Shown here piece after piece: positions 32,193-43,600 of a stretch of DNA of 64,000 nucleotides. Each line of letters opens with the position of its first letter. Positions within the stretch are counted from its first letter, which is position 1. Below the pieces are notes generated by a model. It had not been told where the DNA came from. It made no database searches and worked only from the letters and a program-made list of their open reading frames with translations. The stretch lies in assembly GCA_964035575.1 (NCBI GenBank), contig OZ037833.1, positions 930,001-994,000 of the forward strand, written 5' to 3'. The position numbers were made by a program, and so were the translations under genes. The DNA is from Rhynchopus sp. YZ270_cl-10 (lineage: Eukaryota; Euglenozoa; Diplonemea; Diplonemida; Diplonemidae).

Positions 32193-33993
32193 TCAGAGGC
32201 AGTTAGACTCTTCCGCAGGGTTGCTTAGCAGTCGGCGCGCATCGATCTGGACGGGAAAAGAGGTGTTGCGGTGCAGATGTGTTGTGTGATTCAAAAAAAA
32301 GGGGAAAATAATTTCATATTCTTTCCAATCAAAGAAAAGAAAGACGCGCAAAAGGCGTTCAAAAAACAGATACATCCCAAAGGGAAAGAAAAAAGGCTGA
32401 TAAAAGATAATTCTAATCCTGCTTAGGGCTTCGTCTACACAAGAGAGAGAGAGAAACTAGAGAATATCATCCGCCAACTGATTTTGACAACAATAGAAAT
32501 AACAGTGTTTTTCGTTGAACGCAGCCAAATAGGGGCAAAAACCCCAAGAAAAATTGACTTGAAATACAAAGCCCTTTCGTGACAGTGTACCTCGGTACAT
32601 GACCGGCTGTACCGTGGGGTGGACACCCAACCATGCAGTTCCACATCCATTTCGTGGGTTACATCATGATATAAAATGCATGAAATGCAGGACATACTTG
32701 CATCCTCCGATCTTTGCTGTGGTCGACCGTGCCCACGGACTGCTTCCTGCGCTGATGTGCTTCGATGCATAGCCAATCGTACGCGGGTCTGTTTTTGTTT
32801 TGAGTGTTTCTTTCCCCCTCCTCTCTCGTTTTTGCACACACAAAGTACTATAAGCAACTGTACATGATTACACAACATCAACGGCAAATTTGTCCTGCCA
32901 CCCTCCTCTGTGAACCTTCCTCCACCCAATTACAGAATACGTCAAAGAAGCCTACGTGGCTTTCTTAAAAATGGTTGCGGCCAACTAAAAAGGGCTAATA
33001 CGCTGTCATAATCTCTTCTAACCCCATTTCTCTCCATTTCTCTCTTTCGCTACTAACAAAGCAATTTAACGGGGCCTTTTTTCCCATACCATTCAAATCA
33101 TTGGCGGCAGAGTCAAGCACCTTGCGTGAGCTGCGGTTGTCGTCCTCAATGGTCACATCACCTCTACGTGACGGGGGTGCCGACAACGACCGCACCGCAG
33201 TGTACGGCACCACTGTCACAGCCCCCGCCTCAATCTGCCTCTGCATCCGCTGCTCCTCGAGCTGCTGCTTCTTTTTCAAAATATTTTCGTCGCCCAGCCT
33301 AGGTGACGCAGAGCGGAAGTCTGCACCCTTCTTAAACGACGACGACAACACATCAAACGCAGACCTATTGTTGTACTGCAACGGCTGAAACGTGTTGGAA
33401 TTGATACCAGCCTGCGGGTTGTCAATGTTATACCCTTCCTTATTCCTCAACATCCTTGGCCGTTTGCCGTCTCTCACCGGTCTCCTTTCCAACCACGGGC
33501 GCGACTCCATCCTCTGATGTCTCTTCTCCAACTGTCGCGCCACATCTCGGTTTTTCTCCTCTTCCAACGTTTTGTTGTATTGCTCCATTCGCTCATTGGT
33601 GCTTCTCCGTCTCTGTGTTTTCGGTTTTTCTTCTTCGGTGTTGTTGTTGGGGGGACGGCGGTTTTCTTTGTCGTCACATGGAAGAGGGGAAGGAGATGCT
33701 ACTGCACGAGGCGAAGGACGGACACTGCGGCGGGTGGTAGCGGTGGTTGTGGTGTCGGTGGTACCCCTCTCTGAAACCGGCCCAAGGTTCGCCAACCCGG
33801 AGTGATGATGACGGAACTCCTCATGGCTCTCACGGTACGCACTCATCGACCGCTGCGACAGCCCTCTCTGCGAAGGCACCCCTGTACTCAAGCTTCGCCG
33901 CCTCCTCCCCCACCCCACAAGCGAGCCACTCTCCTCCTTGTACTCTCGTCGTGCGGGGCATTTCGCATACAGGTTTGTTGTATACATACTCAT
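32193..33993 (-). CDS. Unrecognised basic, disordered protein; possible extra 3' exons
   Basis: The first exon reads from 33993 (MSMYTTNLYAKCPARREYKE) to a stop at 32995 (331 codons). It is rich in Arg, Ser, Glu and Asn, with a helical stretch (EQYNKTLEEEKNRDVARQLE) and a KKKQQLEEQRMQRQIE coil. No family is recognised. The frame also extends upstream to 34122, but a strong pyrimidine-rich AG site at 34010-34011 argues for the start at 33993. Two downstream segments look like exons in matching phase: 32788-32698 (PAYDWLCIEAHQRRKQ, bounded by CAG and GTATGT) and 32246-32193 (IDARRLLSNPAEESNCL then stop, after TTTTCCCGTCCAG). Joining them needs a GTATTA donor at 33001, which differs from the GTATG donors elsewhere. 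The simple alternative is a stop at 32995 and a separate short gene. Confidence 0.6.
32558..32669. repeat. R3 dispersed repeat
   Basis: ACTTGAAATACAAAGCCCTT through TTCGTGGGTTACATCATGA, between the two candidate small exons. Confidence 0.65.
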
Positions 33994-34071
33994 TTTGTGA
34001 GAAGGGTGTCTACAATAGGTGAGATGAAGAGGGAGAGGGGAGCATGAGGAGGAGGAGGAGGAGGAGAAGAA

Positions 34072-34166
34072 AGTGAAGTTGCTAGTGCAAAAACGTCTCT
34101 GGGAGGCGCAGGGCACTGACACTCCCGCGGGTTATCGAACCCCGGAGTGTTGTGCTTGGGAGTTAT
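34072..34166. repeat. R1 dispersed repeat
   Basis: GTGAAGTTGCTAGTGC, GGGCACTGACACTCCCGCGG, GGTTATCGAACCCC. Closest to the copy at 21173-21265. Confidence 0.65.
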
Positions 34167-34291
34167 TTAGAGGGAAATTGTAAGCAGGTATACAGTTATT
34201 ACCCCACCCTTGGGGGAAGGGGGGATAAGTGGAGAAAAAGTGTTTAACCAATGGTGAATAGAAAAGCTTCATACAGAAAGGTCATTTTATT

Positions 34292-34362
34292 GGTGCTCCG
34301 GGAGGGGGTCGATCTTGAAAGGTCGCTGACAAGGTTGACCGATTTTCCGCAAAGCACCATTT
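34292..34362. repeat. R7 dispersed repeat
   Basis: GGTGCTCCGGGAGGGGGTCG, AGGTCGCTGACAAGG, then GCAAAGCACCAT. Confidence 0.65.
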
Positions 34363-34938
34363 ATGGGGGGAAAAAGGAGATTTCGGTGTGAGAAGTGATG
34401 TAAGAAAATAAATGGGGAACGGGGGTATTTTTTTTTTTTGCTAAGCCAAAAGTGGTCTCTGTACCCCTTTTTGACAATCCTTTTCCCGACAAGGCGGGGG
34501 TGGAGGAGGAGGAGGAGGAGGGGGAAGGAACTCGAACAAAATATGTACGATGAATGTGTCTCTTGTGCACACACACACATATACATCTCTCCAAAAAACA
34601 TAGAAAAAGAAAAAACGCATAGGTGGCCAGAGGGCGTAGTAAAAAAAATTAGAAAAAAAAGATGCATTTTTTTTTTTAAAAGTTGTCTTTATGTGTGGCA
34701 GTCCCCCCCATTCCCTATTCCCGTTCTCGCAGCAGTACTTCTTTATTATTATCTTCTTGTCGAGTATAGACAAAGCCCCATAACGTTGTGCAGTGTACGC
34801 CGGTTTTTTTTTTGCATTTTTTCTCTTTTTTCCTGATCCGAGCGGGCGGGGGAAACAAAATAAAAACTGGTCCCCCTAATTAAAAAAAACCCCCCCAGCA
34901 GCTCTGAACCAACCACAGACAGTCAAAACTGGGCAACA

Positions 34939-35117
34939 CCCCCGCTCTTAGGAACTAGCCACCACTGCTTTTCAACACACATACGCAAGGTTCCTACACA
35001 ATGCGCATAAACTGAATAAACCCCTTTTACGGGAAATAAGCCAAGAACGCACCCACACACATTTGTGCCATGCTTCGCTCTTAGGAACTACTCACACCTG
35101 CTCTTCAAGCACCACAC
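34939..35117. repeat. R5 repeat, copy 2
   Basis: Near-identical to 9721-9897; differs by a 2-bp insertion after GCGCATAAAC and very few substitutions. Confidence 0.8.
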
Positions 35118-35394
35118 AGTACACCCCCATACCCCATACCCCATCCCCAGCCGTACTAAGACTTGTGTGCCCTGCTTCGGAGAATATTTTTCGATCGTGC
35201 GTACCTGATGGGGTGGTGTGCATGTGAATGCAGGCAGATGCAAGGGGGGTTAAACTAGACTAAAAGAAGTTGGAAGTGCAAACGCCGCAACACTCGTCGG
35301 AAGGCGGAGCGCAGGCGACTGCTAAGAAATACTCAACAGTTGGATTGCTTTGGATTATTTTGCGGATCGGTTTCAAGAACAAAGGAAAGTTTAC

Positions 35395-35503
35395 TCGAAA
35401 TACAACAGCTCGTGAACAGTGTACCTTTGGTACAATAAGCGGTGTACCAAGGGGTGGACCCCAACCATGCGGGTCCTACATCCATTTTCGTGGTTTACAT
35501 CTA
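35395..35503. repeat. R3 dispersed repeat
   Basis: GAAATACAACAGCTCGTGAA through TTCGTGGTTTACATCTAA. Confidence 0.65.
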
Positions 35504-35733
35504 ATAATCTAAAACAACATCAGATGGTGTGGCCGACGACCCCAACAGAAAGTAGCAGAAAATAGCACAAAAATAGCACAAAAATAGCACCCCCTTTCAG
35601 CCACACCATCAGAGGAAATCTTAATTTAGAAGGATGATTGTTTACTGCTTGGGAAAACCCTATCTCTGAGTTAAGATCTTCTGTTTTCTTAAAAGGGGGT
35701 AATTTCGGGTCAGGGGAGGGGGGGAAAACACTT

Positions 35734-35837
35734 TTAACCATACATGCAGAAGATCGGGGCCACCACGGTCAACAGCACCACCGCACATCCGACCAGCCAC
35801 GCCACGGTGCTGGGCACGCCGTCAGAATGCAGCATGG
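35734..35837 (-). CDS. Possible last exon with a C-terminal membrane helix
   Basis: After an AG at 35838-35839 the minus strand reads MLHSDGVPSTVAWLVGCAVV and further hydrophobic residues, ending FCMYG and a stop at 35734. Codon use is GC-rich as in the real genes. A possible upstream exon ends at 36403 (GVAEHGCDFAVVSSEE before GTGCGT) in a compatible phase. No complete gene can be built and no family is recognised. A tail-anchored or short membrane protein would fit. Confidence 0.35.
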
Positions 35838-36302
35838 CTTCAAGAGGGGTAGGTCTGTTCTCACTGTCTCGTATAATCTACCTTGTGAAACCCTATCTGC
35901 TCATGCAGGTATCGTGCCGTGTGTATTTCCTGCAAATATGGGGGGTTTTTTGTGTCAAGAAAGAAAGGCCGTCAAGAAGTTGGAGGCACAGTACTTTTTC
36001 AGATTTTTCCAGATATATTTTTACCTGGAAAGGGGGAAGTCGAGTTTTGAATTAAAAAAAACCCCGAAAATGCCAAAACCCGAAAATTTCCTAAGGTAGA
36101 GAGAGAGAGAGAGTTAAACCTCAAATCGGGCCTCGGCATACCGACCCCCCCACTCACATAGTTTACCCCCAAAGAGAAAAAAATTGTTAGAGGGTGGTAT
36201 GGGTGGATAGTGTACTATTGTCTGTGGGGAAGCAAAAACATCCCCAATCCTTTTTGCACAAAAAAACAGAGGTTTATCACAAAAAAAAAAAATTGACAAA
36301 AA

Positions 36303-36325
36303 CCCCCCCCCCCCCCCCCCCCCCT
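36303..36325. repeat. Poly-C run
   Basis: An unbroken run of about 23 C on the plus strand next to A-rich sequence. Assembly length is likely unreliable here. Confidence 0.9.
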
Positions 36326-36798
36326 TCCCCACCACCGTTTCCCCTCAAACAAATACACGATGGCCATGATACAGGGCGATAGAGCACACAGCTCCCACGC
36401 ACCTTCCTCAGACGACACTACCGCAAAGTCACATCCATGCTCTGCAACTCCAACCTTCAGGTCAGTGCAATGACTATCATACGGTATAGCTGGCTTGAGG
36501 TGAAACCCCAACCAGGCAAGCCCGACATAAGGCCAGCTATATCAGCACCGTCCATAAGTAGTATTGCCGTAAGAAAAAACTATATTAGCACCCTCTCGCC
36601 AGGATGCGGTACACAGCTCTGCAACGCTGTTTCATGTCTTCTGACGCATATCGGACACTGGAATGTCCTTCGAATAGATTCCGTCCGTCCAAGACATGCT
36701 ATATTAGCACCGTCCATAGTGTTGCCAGCAAGCCAGGTCATATCGGAGTCTATACCTGATCTAGCTCCCCTCTGGCCTTTTATTGTTTTGTTTTTTTT

Positions 36799-39081
36799 CT
36801 ACCGTACATCACCCATATAGGCTGAGGTCATGATCCACGGATAGGTGCTCCAGATGCGTTCCAGCTGTGTGAGGTCGATGCTGTTCATCGCGTACATAGT
36901 CTTCAGCTCCTCAATGTCGTCTGCCAGGGCCGATTTTATTTCCCATGCAAGCCGCAGCTCCGACGCCCCCTCTTCAAGAGAAGACAACACCGCAAGGACA
37001 CGCCCATGCTCTGCAAGCCAATTCATATAGGCACCTGCCTCTGCATCATTCGCAAACGAAACCACACCATCTCTTGCCTGGAGACGCGAAAATAGACGGT
37101 GGATTTCGCGCAATGAAAACATACAGCTGATTAATGGGTCTCTGACGCGAAGACTGTTTCGGAAGACACCGCTGACCCACCAGACTGCCTGGAAGATAGC
37201 GTACATCAACCCGCACGCAGGAACTGTCGCGAATGCGTTGAGATTCATCCGATTTGCTCGGAGGAGGCCTTCTACTTCGACCATCTGTTGGTCAATCTGG
37301 ACACGAGTCTTGATTGCTTGGAGGAGCAGAGCGCGGCCGATTTCGCCGCGGGCGACGTTGAAGAGAGGGGATTTGATCTGCTCTTCGAGAAGGTGCATGA
37401 CAGGTTCCCAGGCAACGATGCTGTCGATGTCGCCGTGCTCCGCTTCGGCAATCGCTTCAGTGCATTCAGGTCGTACCGTCTTAATGAAATCAACAAGCAT
37501 CGCCCGCAACGATCGATTTCCATACTCCACACTCTGCACCGCATTTTCCAATTGAACCAACTGTCTTACAGGGGTGAACAACTCTTCGTATATCGCCTTC
37601 ACCGGTTCAACAACGTGTTGTATAAAAAAATCGATAAAAACTGGTTTCGTCCTCGCCCACCACCCAGCCAACTGCCCAACATGCCCAGTATGCGTGAAGT
37701 ATGTGAACAACAGCGACGCACCAAGCACCACGCACCCAACCCGTTTTAATTGATGTCGGTGGTATTCTCGGTGCAGCGTATCCATATGTTGCTTGAGCTT
37801 TGTGGGAAATGACTCGAGAAGCTCAAACTCCGCCGAGAAGAGAAACACTGTATGGGACGTACGTGCATGCGTCAATGGAGTACCGGCAACGGTTTGCCCA
37901 TCACAATAGGCGGGGGTATCGAAGTACGTTTGGATCTTCTGCGCAATCGAGCTGATCTGATGCAAACAAGACCGTGGGATGAGGTCCGCCCGTTTAATCG
38001 TTGGATCCAACGTGGCCAATAACGTCGACGACTGCGCCAAAAAATTTGTCAACAAATCGATATTCAACTGCGTCACCTGCAACAACAACGTTCGCAATCT
38101 GCTATTAAAATCCGGACGCTCTGTGTCATTCAAAAACCGCGCAATCTCTGAAGCAGATTTATGCACGATTCCGATAACCGAATCCAATGCGCTTTCAATC
38201 TTCGCAAAGGCGTGCACGATTTTGCTCGAAAGAGGGTAGGCATGCGTTCGGGGCGACAGCTCCACCCACTTCCAGAAGATGGCTGTTGCAACAACACGCT
38301 CGCGCACCTGAAGCAGCATCCCAATCGCAACGTCGGCCATATATATCCTCAGACGGCACATCATTGCCAACAACGAAGTATCTCTAACGGGCGGCGCTGT
38401 ATCCTCATGCTCCTCCCCTGCCCAGCATAGCTTCAGCCCTACCCACAGCGTTGAGATTGCGCGAGGCAGACGGGGTATGTGTTTCCGTTTCGCTTCATCA
38501 TGATGTACCATAGTGTCTCCAAGCCGGGTTCGAAGGGTTTTTAGTACAGAGCGAATGCCATCTGGACAACGTGTCGCGAGGCGTGCGGAGAGGTCTTCAA
38601 ATTCGCTTTCGTGTATGGTCACCTCGACGTCCCCTCCCCCTCCCCCTCCGGCCCCAGGAAAGTGCATGCTATCTGTCCGCAGGGTTCCGAAACAGACCTC
38701 ACTTCCCAAAGCTTTGAGGGGTGCTGGTGTTGGTGCTGGGGTGGTCCCATCGGTTGGTTCATTGTCGATCTCGCTGGTGTTGCTGAAGACCCGGCTGAGG
38801 CTGCTTGCAAGAAGAGCGGGAGGGGAGGCAGGGAGGGTGCCTAAGGTGGGTGTAGAAGGCTCAACGAGAAGCGGGGTGGTGCGTGAGTGTGGGTCGTCGG
38901 AGGCCTGTTCTAGGCGTTCCTCTAGCTTGCGTTCGGCGGTCGCGTACCATCGTTGGTAGTCACCTCGGGAGGTGGTGTGCAGCTCGGGCTTCCAGGACGC
39001 ATTGTGTACCAGCTGGTTGAAGGTTCCATCCTCATTGTGGTGCTCCCGAAGGTTGTGTGGCGAAGTTATGCTTGGGTGCAT
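36799..39081 (-). CDS. NCA2-like mitochondrial protein (ATP synthase regulation)
   Basis: A 760-residue intronless protein. Its C-terminal half matches my memory of the NCA2 family: a first membrane segment at about residue 470 (VGCVVLGASLLFTYFTH), then FIDFFIQHVVEPVKAIYEEL, an acidic middle (AIAEAEHGD), and a second membrane segment (FATVPACGLMYAIFQAVWWV). Yeast NCA2 sits in mitochondria and, with NCA3, sets the balance of ATP synthase subunits 6 and 8. The N-terminal 200 residues are low-complexity (Pro/Thr/Ala-rich, with GAGGGGGG) and may hold the targeting signal. The C-terminus (QLERIWSTYPWIM) is close to the family's end, so no more exons are needed. A pyrimidine-rich AG lies 20 nt before the ATG (39101-39102). 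Confidence 0.8.
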   Translation of the reverse strand: MHPSITSPHNLREHHNEDGTFNQLVHNASWKPELHTTSRGDYQRWYATAERKLEERLEQASDDPHSRTTPLLVEPSTPTLGTLPASPPALLASSLSRVFSNTSEIDNEPTDGTTPAPTPAPLKALGSEVCFGTLRTDSMHFPGAGGGGGGDVEVTIHESEFEDLSARLATRCPDGIRSVLKTLRTRLGDTMVHHDEAKRKHIPRLPRAISTLWVGLKLCWAGEEHEDTAPPVRDTSLLAMMCRLRIYMADVAIGMLLQVRERVVATAIFWKWVELSPRTHAYPLSSKIVHAFAKIESALDSVIGIVHKSASEIARFLNDTERPDFNSRLRTLLLQVTQLNIDLLTNFLAQSSTLLATLDPTIKRADLIPRSCLHQISSIAQKIQTYFDTPAYCDGQTVAGTPLTHARTSHTVFLFSAEFELLESFPTKLKQHMDTLHREYHRHQLKRVGCVVLGASLLFTYFTHTGHVGQLAGWWARTKPVFIDFFIQHVVEPVKAIYEELFTPVRQLVQLENAVQSVEYGNRSLRAMLVDFIKTVRPECTEAIAEAEHGDIDSIVAWEPVMHLLEEQIKSPLFNVARGEIGRALLLQAIKTRVQIDQQMVEVEGLLRANRMNLNAFATVPACGLMYAIFQAVWWVSGVFRNSLRVRDPLISCMFSLREIHRLFSRLQARDGVVSFANDAEAGAYMNWLAEHGRVLAVLSSLEEGASELRLAWEIKSALADDIEELKTMYAMNSIDLTQLERIWSTYPWIMTSAYMGDVR

Positions 39082-39241
39082 TGTGTATTATACAGCATTG
39101 CTGGTGAGATTGTTGGGAAGGAAGTGGGGTGTGTATAGCATGCGAGAGAAATGGAGGGGGGAGATGGAGAGGAAAGTCTTTATTTTTTCACCTGATACAG
39201 TTTTTCATCCGGAGAGGAAAAAAAACAAAACAAAAAGCTGC

Positions 39242-40205
39242 TTAGGCGGTGACCTGCTGGAGGGCGGCGTTGGACATGAACCCGAAGGTGATGGTGCGGC
39301 CGGTCAGCTTGTTGTAGGCGGCGGCGAAGGTGTCGATCTGTTGTGTTGTGTGTGGGGTGTTGCACAGCGGGCTTGGGGAACCGGAACCCTTTCATATGAT
39401 ATGCATATCCCATGCAGTGCAGACACAGAGGTTAATGTGTCCGTTTTTTTGGATAATTACCCAAGACACAACACCACAGCGATCCTCATGAATGGACATA
39501 AATTTAAAATCAAAATAAAATATGGTTGTGACATTATGTGGAGACTGGGGGAAAACACATTGTAACCACTTTCGCCTATTGGTTCTATTCACGCTTAGAA
39601 ACGTGAATAATAGGCGAGGGGAGGATTTGCTGTCCAAAGGTCCAAAAGGTACTTCATATGAGAAAATTAATTGTGGCTGTCTGATGTCAGTAAGAAAAGA
39701 GCATGCATACCTTGCTGTTGATCTTCTCCTGGTCCTTGGCCTCCAGGTAGATCTTGGTGTGCTTGGAGCCGTCGGTGAGCTGGCGGGTGCGCTTTCCGCA
39801 GATCTCGCTGGGGTAGCAGATGTCGTCAAGGACGGCCTCGTGGACAGCCTTCATGGTGCGGCTGCGCACGCTCATCTTCTTGGCGGTCACGATCTGGCGC
39901 TCGATCTTCCTCTGGGCCACGAAGAGCACGTTCTTGTGCATCTTCTTCTCAAGGGTTGCGACAAGTGCCTTCTGCACCTTGTGAACCTTGCGGACGTAAC
40001 GCAGGGGGTAGAACACCACAACAGCGGTCTTGGTGGCGGACACCTCGATCTCTCTCGCGGAGTTGATGGTGAACCCGGTCAGGGCCGCCTTCAGGTTCTT
40101 CGACTCCTGCTCCAGGTCGTACAGGGCCTGGGCAGCCTGGATCTCAAGCTCGGTGGCGTCAGTGCGACGCGACTTACGGATCTTCTTCAGAGCGGTGGTC
40201 GACAT
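39242..40205 (-). CDS. RPS7: 40S ribosomal protein eS7, copy 1 (two exons)
   Basis: Exons 40205-39711 (165 codons) and 39337-39242 (31 codons plus stop) give 196 residues, the usual eS7 length. Family marks: AQALYDLEQESKNLKAAL near the start, AREIEVSATKTAVVVFYPL, NVLFVAQRKIERQIV, RSRTMKAVHEAVLDDICYPS, then IDTFAAAYNKLTGRTITF in exon 2. The 373-bp intron begins GTATGC and ends ACAACACAACAG. eS7 is part of the small ribosomal subunit. An AG after a pyrimidine stretch is at 40235-40236. The protein is identical to that of copy 2. Confidence 0.95.
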
Positions 40206-40622
40206 GATATAAGTTTAACCTTGAAAACCTGGTGCTGAACGGAAAGGGTTTGTGAGGGTGTGGGGAGGGCATCATACACAAAAACAACAGTCTCTACCCC
40301 CCTTTTTTTTTTAAATCTGACGATTTTTTTTTTTTGTTTTTTTTTGTAGTTTTTCACTTTTTTCCCTAAAAACCTGATTTCTGTGCCCTATCATAAAACA
40401 AAACTTTACTTACACTTTTGCTTTGTTTTGCTTATTCAACTGTTGTTCTGTTGCAGCCTGTTGTTGTACGATGGCTCTCGTCAGTGCAGCCTTCAGGCTG
40501 CGGCACTTTGGCGCCACACGTGTGATCAGCCATGGGGGCGGGGGTTTTTTATTGTCACCAACAATATTTGGGGGCTCTGAAGTAACGATTTCTTTGTCAA
40601 AATACAACATCGGCAATCCAGC
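40206..40622. other. Spacer between the eS7 copies
   Basis: T-rich sequence; no gene or listed repeat seen. Pyrimidine-rich leader sequence of copy 1 is included. Confidence 0.5.
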
Positions 40623-43600
40623 TTAGGCGGTGACCTGCTGGAGGGCGGCGTTGGACATGAACCCGAAGGTGATGGTGCGGCCGGTCAGCTTGTTGTAGGC
40701 GGCGGCGAAGGTGTCGATCTGTTGTGTTGTGTGTGGGGTGTTGCATAGCAGGCTTAGGGAATCCCTGCCTTTTACATTTCTCTCATATTGTGTAGTTAGG
40801 GCAGGCTCACTTTTGTCTGTGTTTATTGCTCGCGCGCGCGGAAAATTTTGAGAATTCCAAAAAAAAAAACATGGGGGAAAAAAAAAACATTGTAGTAATA
40901 AAAGGTGTGAGGGAGAGAGTAGTGGGGCTTGAGGGTGATTTTGTGCACCAAGTTCCTACAAAAATATTGTGAAATGTTTCAAAAAAAGATCGATGGGATT
41001 TATTTTTGTGAGGTTCCGGGAAACCCGCAAACCCGCAAGTTCTTTTACACCGCTGTCCTCTCCTGTCCCTCCCAAACGCCCCTACCCACTGAGCAAGATA
41101 AAACAATAAGCTCGCGTTTCTTTTATCGAGCAGATCTTATTCTCCGCCCCGTACCCAAAACGTAAACACCACTTTAATTCAGAAAAAATATTTTACTCTT
41201 CTTTTGTCTTCCACACGCGCTGATTTTTGTGTTCGCTATTTTTTTTAACCATGAACCTCCCCCACGCAAATGACTGCTTCTACGAGTGCACCATCATGAT
41301 GGACAAGCAGCCCGCGTTTGAGACCGTCACGAACGTAAAGGCAACAGAGAGCAGGGGGTGAGTGGTTTTCGTAAAAACCAAAAAACGTTGAAACTCCCTA
41401 CTCCCCCCAATACAGGCTGTATCCTAAGTCGGGAAAAAACCACCATTTTCGGACCCGTCGTGTCCCAGAATTTTTTTTCACGGGTCGGGAAAGATCTTTT
41501 TTTTTTTTTTTTTTTTCGAGAAAAAAAATCCTCTTCTCCCGAAAAAAAAAAAAAAAAAAAGATTTTTGGGAGAAAAAAAAAAAGAGAAAAGATTTGAAAA
41601 TCCTGGGAAAATCCTGAAAAAATCCTGAAAAATCCTGGAAAAATCCATGAAATTTCATGAAAAATCTCGAGATCTTGAGAAATCTTTGAAAAAAAAAAAA
41701 AAGATTTTCAAAATCTTTTTTTTTTTTTTTCCCAAAACAGGGTTTCCGCCAGGATTTGGGGTTTCAGAAATTGGGGTGTACCATGAAAATGACCCCCAAA
41801 AAAATTTTTTTCTCCCCGAAAAAGCGGTCGTCGCGCGCTTCGCGCGCGCCTCCCTGGCAGACACAGGTAGAGAGGCGAAGCGTGCGGGGGTGCTCCAAAA
41901 AAAATTTTTGGGAAGGGTTGGGGAAGAAGGGGAGGCGCGAGATACGCTCACTACCGGTTGAGGTGTCACTTCCACTGGGCTGCAGATATGTGGCGCATCT
42001 CTGCAGCACTGTAATCACTGTGTAGCGCCATGCAATGAAAAAAGCAAATACCATCACCCTCTCACAAGACTCCTTTACCTTGTGAAGCTTCCACCCCCGA
42101 CCTCCAAACGAACCAGCTGTGAAGTTTAACATGGTTGCTATCAAAGCTGGTGCTAAAACCCAAAAAGTTGCCAAAGCTGCGGCAGAGCCGACTTGTCTTG
42201 GTCAAGAAGGAGACCCCTCCCACGGTTGACGAGGCGATACGGGCATCACTTCGGCTGGAGGAGGAGGTGGAAGCGGAATGAAGGAGACAATGGGGAAAGG
42301 TAAGGAGTCTTGTGAGAGTGATGAGAGGGATCCCGTTGGGACATGTAGTAGAAAGTGAATGCATTCGTCGCTTGCACCGAAGCCTCCTTTAAAAAGGGGC
42401 AATACACAGAAGTGTCAATGATAATATAGCAACATCAAATAGCCAGCAACACAGCGCCGCAGGCGCACGGTACGCTACTTTTTTTTCTCTTTTTTCCCTA
42501 GATTTTACCCCCCTTTTCTTCCACTTCTTTTGACACAGCGAGCCAAACGCTCTGCACGGTGGGGTCACATGACCACAGGGGGTCATCTACAACCTCTTAA
42601 AACCCCATTTTTCTCGGGGTGTACTTTGGTACACCCCGAATCCCTGTAAAAATCCAATTTTTTCCTGGAAAAATATTGGGGTGTACCAAAGTACACCCCG
42701 GTACACCTTGGCGGGAACTCTGCAAAAAGATTTTTCAAAATCCCAAAAATCTTTTTTATCTTTTTTTTGAGAAAAAAAAGATTTTCAAGATCTTTTTCAT
42801 CTTTTTTTCTCTTTTTTTCCTTTTTTTTTCAGGATTTTTCAAAGATCTCAAAGATCTCGAGAGATCCTGAAAAAAAAAGACAAAAATCCTGAAAATCTTG
42901 ATTTTTTTTTTTTTTCTCCCGAGATTCTCGAAAAAAGACAAAAAAAGACAAAAGATCTTTCCCGACCCGTGTTTTTTCCCAAAAAAAAAAAAAAAAAAAA
43001 AGACAAAAAAAAAGAGCACAAAGCAAAACGTAACAAAAATTTCATAAACCCATTTGACCCCCAATAATAGATTCTCCATCCCCAACGTGTGTGTGTGTTT
43101 TTTTTTCTTATTTTTTTTTCCATGTTTTTTTCTTGCGCGCGCGCGCGGAAAATTTTTGGGCCCTCCGAGCATTAAACACAGACAAAAGTGAGCCTGCCCT
43201 TAACGTCATTTAGCAAGAATAAAAAGAAAATCTGAAAGTGCAATCACCTCAAGCTCATAGTAGGCGTGCAAAGGATCAACTTTATGGGGGTTTTTGGGGG
43301 AAAAATTATCAAGAAGTGGCTGGGCCAATATTTTTGTAATTAGGTGCAAAACAAAAATTTCCAAAATTTCAGCAGCGACCCCCCCTAGCATTAGCTCGTG
43401 AGCCCTCGTTTTTGTAGACGCCACGACAGGGGAGGAGTTTGGCTGGGGAGTGTTATCGAACCCTAATAGATAGGTATTTCAGATTTCGTACGGGATGGGT
43501 GTGGGAGAATCGTGAGTTGCACGATGATATGGGACGGAGGGTGTTCCGTTTTTGCTTTCCCTCTGTCACCGTGTGAACAATGGTGTTTTGTAGCAAAAAA

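Larger units (their letters stand above)
34167..35733. other. Intergenic repeat cluster
   Basis: Holds R7 (34292-34362), an R2b-like hairpin (34546-34590), R5 (34939-35117), a partial R1 (35268-35322) and R3 (35395-35503). No gene seen. Confidence 0.5.
40799..43199. mobile_element. PIF/Harbinger-like element in the eS7 copy 2 intron
   Basis: Inverted termini GGGCAGGCTCACTTTTGTCT (left, 40799) and complement (right, ending 43199) match at about 31 of 32 bases. They are flanked by the direct repeat TTA (40796-40798 and 43200-43202). A 3-bp TWA duplication is typical of PIF/Harbinger; the family call rests on that alone. A second, inner inverted pair (CACGGGTCGGGAAAGATCTT near 41477 and 42972) and palindromic GGGGTGTACTTTGGTACACC (42617) lie inside. 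Possible coding pieces occur at 41251-41357 and about 42120-42281. Confidence 0.75.
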
